From: Streptomyces pactum
GTDB taxonomy: Bacteria; Actinomycetota; Actinomycetes; Streptomycetales; Streptomycetaceae
Assembly: GCF_002005225.1 (NCBI RefSeq)
Contig: NZ_CP019724.1
Span: forward strand, 8,412,001 to 8,476,000
DNA length: 64,000 bases
Direction: 5' to 3'
Below are positions 61,183 to 64,000 of this stretch, piece after piece (positions within the stretch are counted from its first letter, which is position 1; each line of letters opens with the position of its first letter). The position numbers and the translations under genes were made by a program. The notes beneath the pieces are model-generated. The model did no database searches. It saw only the letters and a program-made list of their open reading frames with translations, and had not been told where the DNA came from.

Positions 61183-62532
61183 GTGTTGGCAAATGTCGTC
61201 TGGCACAAGAACTTCCGGATTCTCCTGGACCTGACCCGGGACGACTTGGACCATCCGGAGTTCCCCGGGCTGTGGGACCTGATCTACACGGCGGACCGCT
61301 TCTACGGGCGCCGGGGCGTGCCGGTCAGCCAGCGGGACCTGCAGTGCGGGGGAGTGTGCCGCGACCTGGGAGTCGAGGCGCCCATGCATCTGCGGATGCG
61401 CGGCGGCCGACGCGAGGCCGTCCACGAACGCCGCGAGGACGAAGAGCGCCACAGCGTCCCGATGAGCGACGAGCACAAGGCCTACCAGGAACGCATCCTG
61501 CGCGCCGCGCACGAGGGCGGCTTCGGCGGCGACAGTGAGGTCCGCACCCGCGTGGGCCGTACCTGGATCCAGACCGACACCCTCGTCGAAGGAGCCGACG
61601 GCCGCCGCATCGGTTGGGAAGTCCAGCTCTCCACCATCGACGAGCGCGGCCTGCGCGGCGTCCGCGCCCGCGCCGGCAAGGCCGCCAAGAACGGCATCAC
61701 CCCGGCCTGGCACACCGACCGCGCCGCCTACGCCCAGCGCAACGACACCCACTGGACCCGCAGCGACCGCCTCCCCGCCCACCTCATCGCCCGCAACGGC
61801 GACCTGCGCATCGTCTCCGGCTTCCGCGCCCTCGACTTCTGGCACTGCGACACCAGCGCCCTCTACCCCTGCCCCCACGGCATCCGGCGTTGCGGCAAGG
61901 CCCACGCCACGCCCAAGCCCCGCGACGTCTTCTTCGACGACATGGTCCGCCAGACCGCCGCCGGCACCATCGTGCCCATCCACTTCCGCGCGGGAAGCAC
62001 CGTGCACCGCTACTGGGTGACCAGCGCCGACCGCGACCGCCTGGACGACCTCAACAGCGACGACACCCGTCTGCCGCTTGAGCGCGAGGCAACTCCCGCG
62101 AGCGGTGCCAGCCGCAACCGGCCCACCTGCCAGCCGGCCGCCGCACCGCTCACCGTGCAGGACCCGCCCGCTCCGGCCGGCCTTCCGCTGGCCCGTCCCC
62201 TCTTGGCCGCACTGCCGTTGCAGGCTGCCGCACCGCCGCCCGAGACCGCGCCCTCAGCCCTCGGACCGTGCGAAGACCAGATCCCGCAGGCGGCCGAGAG
62301 CACGACGGGACTGCCCACCGAACTGGTCACGCTGCAACAGGCCGCCGACGCCGCCCACCGAAAGCTCCAGCAGCTCGACAATCCCCACGAGCGGGACCTT
62401 CAACGCCAGGTGTGGCGCCAGGCCGCGGAAGCCGCGCAGGGCGCGGTGACGCAGTACGCTCGCACCAAGCGCCTCAACCGGTACGAGGTCGAAGCGCGCC
62501 TGCGCCAGCTCGTACGGAACCGCGGGCAGTAG
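61183..62532 (+). CDS. CoiA-like nuclease-domain protein
   Basis: 449 residues from GTG 61183. Residues 110-190 resemble the competence protein CoiA family: WIQTDTLVEGADGRRIGWEVQLS, then RARAGKAAKNGITPAWH. The Asp, the E-V-Q triad and a following Lys match a PD-(D/E)xK nuclease core. A Pro/Ala-rich linker and a helical C-terminus (AADAAHRKLQQLDNPHERDL) follow. A Cys/His cluster (CPHGIRRCGKAH) may bind zinc. Solitary gene next to the toxin-antitoxin pair. A role in incoming DNA is guesswork from the family. Confidence 0.65.
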   Translation: MLANVVWHKNFRILLDLTRDDLDHPEFPGLWDLIYTADRFYGRRGVPVSQRDLQCGGVCRDLGVEAPMHLRMRGGRREAVHERREDEERHSVPMSDEHKAYQERILRAAHEGGFGGDSEVRTRVGRTWIQTDTLVEGADGRRIGWEVQLSTIDERGLRGVRARAGKAAKNGITPAWHTDRAAYAQRNDTHWTRSDRLPAHLIARNGDLRIVSGFRALDFWHCDTSALYPCPHGIRRCGKAHATPKPRDVFFDDMVRQTAAGTIVPIHFRAGSTVHRYWVTSADRDRLDDLNSDDTRLPLEREATPASGASRNRPTCQPAAAPLTVQDPPAPAGLPLARPLLAALPLQAAAPPPETAPSALGPCEDQIPQAAESTTGLPTELVTLQQAADAAHRKLQQLDNPHERDLQRQVWRQAAEAAQGAVTQYARTKRLNRYEVEARLRQLVRNRGQ

Positions 62533-62876
62533 AGCCGCCTCTGCTCGCACGGCCGTGTCCTCAGAATGGCCGACTACCGTCGCTCACTGAGGCCGGCGGG
62601 GCCTCCGCGCGTCGTGGACCACCGGCTGATTCCGCTCGTGGTCTGTTGATATCGACTCGCAGGCTGCTGCGCGGGAGCTAGCGAACGGTGGGATCGAGAC
62701 TGGTCGTGTCGTGTCGTGCCGGGCGGGCTGCCAGTGTGTGGTTCTCGTGGCGGGCAGCCCCGCGAGTGAGTGACGTCGGTGGCGGCGATGCGCTGTTCTG
62801 CTCACTGGACGGCACCGGTCGTGGTCAGCGGCGGTATCGAACGAAGGCGGAGCCGAGGGTGGCCCCGCCCTTTTGG
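62533..62876. other. Gene-free convergent gap, about 340 bp
   Basis: No supported gene or clear hairpin terminator; it separates the CoiA-like gene from the convergent immunity gene. Confidence 0.5.
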
Positions 62877-63482
62877 TCAGGTTCCGTGTCGGCGCAGCCT
62901 CTCATTGGCCGCCCGTCTCCAGTCTTCCTCGGCTGGTTCAGGTGGGGCGACTTGTTGCGGCTGGTTTTGTGCGGATCGCCTCATGGATTGCCCGTAGCGG
63001 TCGGTGTGCCGGTGGATCAGGTCGGGCTGGCGTTGCCCCGGCCATACCTGGAGGAGGAATACCTCCACGGGGTCTGTGACGTGGGCGTCGTGCGCTCGGT
63101 CACGGCCGCGGGCGTGAACGCGGGCGCGGTAAGGACCGGGCCCGAACGGTGTCAGCACTGGCAGTTCGGGGAGGGAATCCATCATGGCGGTGACTCTCAT
63201 GTCACCCGTGAGGGATTCGATGCTGTGGTCCACCACCTCGTCCCACATCTCGGCAGGGTCGGGAAGTGGGACGGCGCCGCGGTAGATCTCCACGGTCACG
63301 TCGACGGGGCCGCTGTTTACGCCCGCGAGGACGACGGCGAGCCCAGGCTTGGAGAAGATCAGTCCGTTTTCCGGGTGGAAAGCAGGCTGCGTGTACTGCC
63401 CTGCGTCCGCCAGGTGGAAGGCGTGGTACTCCACCTGTACCTGACCGGACGCCTTCGCTACGGGTTCACTCATGGCCGGCAT
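62877..63482 (-). CDS. Putative immunity protein for the NucA/NucB-type toxin
   Basis: About 201 residues, 16 bases downstream of the nuclease-toxin stop on the same strand. ATG 63482 sits 11 bases after GGAGG; ATG 63473 is the alternative. Beta-rich core (QVQVEYHAFHLADAG, LAVVLAGVNSGPVDVTVEIY) and a basic C-terminal tail. No signal peptide. I do not recognise a family; immunity is inferred from position. Confidence 0.6.
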   Translation of the reverse strand: MPAMSEPVAKASGQVQVEYHAFHLADAGQYTQPAFHPENGLIFSKPGLAVVLAGVNSGPVDVTVEIYRGAVPLPDPAEMWDEVVDHSIESLTGDMRVTAMMDSLPELPVLTPFGPGPYRARVHARGRDRAHDAHVTDPVEVFLLQVWPGQRQPDLIHRHTDRYGQSMRRSAQNQPQQVAPPEPAEEDWRRAANERLRRHGT

Positions 63483-63498
63483 CGTAGGCGCTGCCTCC

Positions 63499-64000
63499 TC
63501 ATGCGACGATCCATACGCGGAAAGCATCCCGCTCGATGACCCGGTTCTCGATGTAGAAGCGGTTCAGCAGACTGCCCGCGCTGCTGTTCTGTTTTGCCCG
63601 GATCATGCACGCGCTCCAGCCGTCGGGTCCAGTGACGTTCTGAGGCAGCGCGCTGATCTGGCACCAGTTGAACGTGCGGCCCGGATTGGGGGCGGGTTGA
63701 GGAAGCGACCCAGTGAATGCCCCCTGCCAGGTGGAGCGGAAGGGGTATTCGTCGCAGCTGTAGTCCGCCGGGCGCGGGTAGCCGCCGCTGGCTGCCTGCG
63801 GGCAGGCCGTGTTGCCGTTCTTGTCTCGAAGGGCCGAGTCGGTCAGCCGGTGGAGCGGTGCACCGTCCGGGTAGGCGCCGGGCAGACCGGACGCCTGGGC
63901 TGCTTGAACGTGGCGGGCGTATTCCGGATTGGGACCGGTGAGGCTGACGACGTCGACAGCTTCGTAGTCCGGAATCACGCAACCGATGTCTGTGGTCCCG
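63499..64000 (-). CDS. NucA/NucB-type DNase toxin domain, 5' part outside window
   Basis: The visible 166 residues are the C-terminal end of a larger protein; the frame is open to the window edge. CDEYPFRSTWQGAF is the NucA/NucB signature, with FNWCQISALPQ, NSSAGSLLNRFYIENRVIE and a final DAFRVWIVA as in secreted actinobacterial nucleases of polymorphic toxins. The part before it, GLPGAYPDGAPLHRLTD, resembles the usual linker. It would degrade DNA of rivals. An immunity candidate follows 16 bases on. Confidence 0.8.
   Translation of the reverse strand, partial: GTTDIGCVIPDYEAVDVVSLTGPNPEYARHVQAAQASGLPGAYPDGAPLHRLTDSALRDKNGNTACPQAASGGYPRPADYSCDEYPFRSTWQGAFTGSLPQPAPNPGRTFNWCQISALPQNVTGPDGWSACMIRAKQNSSAGSLLNRFYIENRVIERDAFRVWIVA

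Overview
This is a high-GC actinobacterial window, almost certainly Streptomyces. Supporting signs are the very strong third-position G+C bias, frequent GTG starts, a SARP regulator carrying TTA codons, mycothiol-linked genes and an InhA-like FabI. It reads as four blocks.

Block 1 (1-31.7 kb) is a translationally coupled NRPS operon on the + strand. An NRPS whose 5' end lies outside the window is followed by a 5,987-residue NRPS, a type II thioesterase, a crotonyl-CoA carboxylase/reductase, an alpha-methylacyl-CoA racemase-like protein, a P450 and an MbtH protein. Visible line: A(Thr)-T / C-A(Asn)-T / C-A(?)-T-E // C-A(Ser)-T / C-A(Gly)-MT-T / C-[A remnant]-T / C-A(?)-T-E / C-A(Val-like)-T-TE. 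Specificities are my own reading of the ten-residue codes. Module 6 has lost the catalytic body of its A domain. A gene graveyard follows (panD and IS1380-type fragments, 31.7-32.2 kb).

Block 2 (32.2-44.5 kb) looks like a separate small biosynthetic locus. It holds a FabI paralogue, an MFS carrier, a fatty-acid desaturase, a 53-residue protein, a DUF2156 aminoacyl-tRNA-dependent-type transferase, two tandem tRNA-Ser-like RNAs, a TetR/exporter pair with a double operator, a DinB-like protein, a SARP with two consecutive TTA codons, a divergent seryl-tRNA synthetase and a 5'-truncated KAS II. The two RNAs have the acceptor stem, D arm, T arm, long variable arm and discriminator G of a class II tRNA. 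In place of the anticodon arm they carry a UUCG-capped hairpin, and I can find no anticodon. SerRS enzymes read the variable arm and acceptor rather than the anticodon. I infer a dedicated, translation-silent Ser-tRNA supply feeding the DUF2156 transferase, comparable to valanimycin VlmL/VlmA but with its own tRNA. This is the most interesting part of the window.

Block 3 (44.47-45.89 kb) is a mosaic of abruptly truncated pieces: KAS II, an SMC-like coiled coil, a mycothiol-dependent dehydrogenase and an Rhs protein. It is either a real rearrangement scar or an assembly chimera.

Block 4 (45.9-64 kb) is a polymorphic-toxin island. It contains an Rhs deaminase toxin with SUKH immunity, an RHH/PIN-like toxin-antitoxin pair, an ISL3 element, a second complete Rhs toxin with an immunity candidate, a RelE-like toxin-antitoxin pair, a CoiA-like nuclease, and a NucA/NucB-type toxin with an immunity candidate at the right edge.
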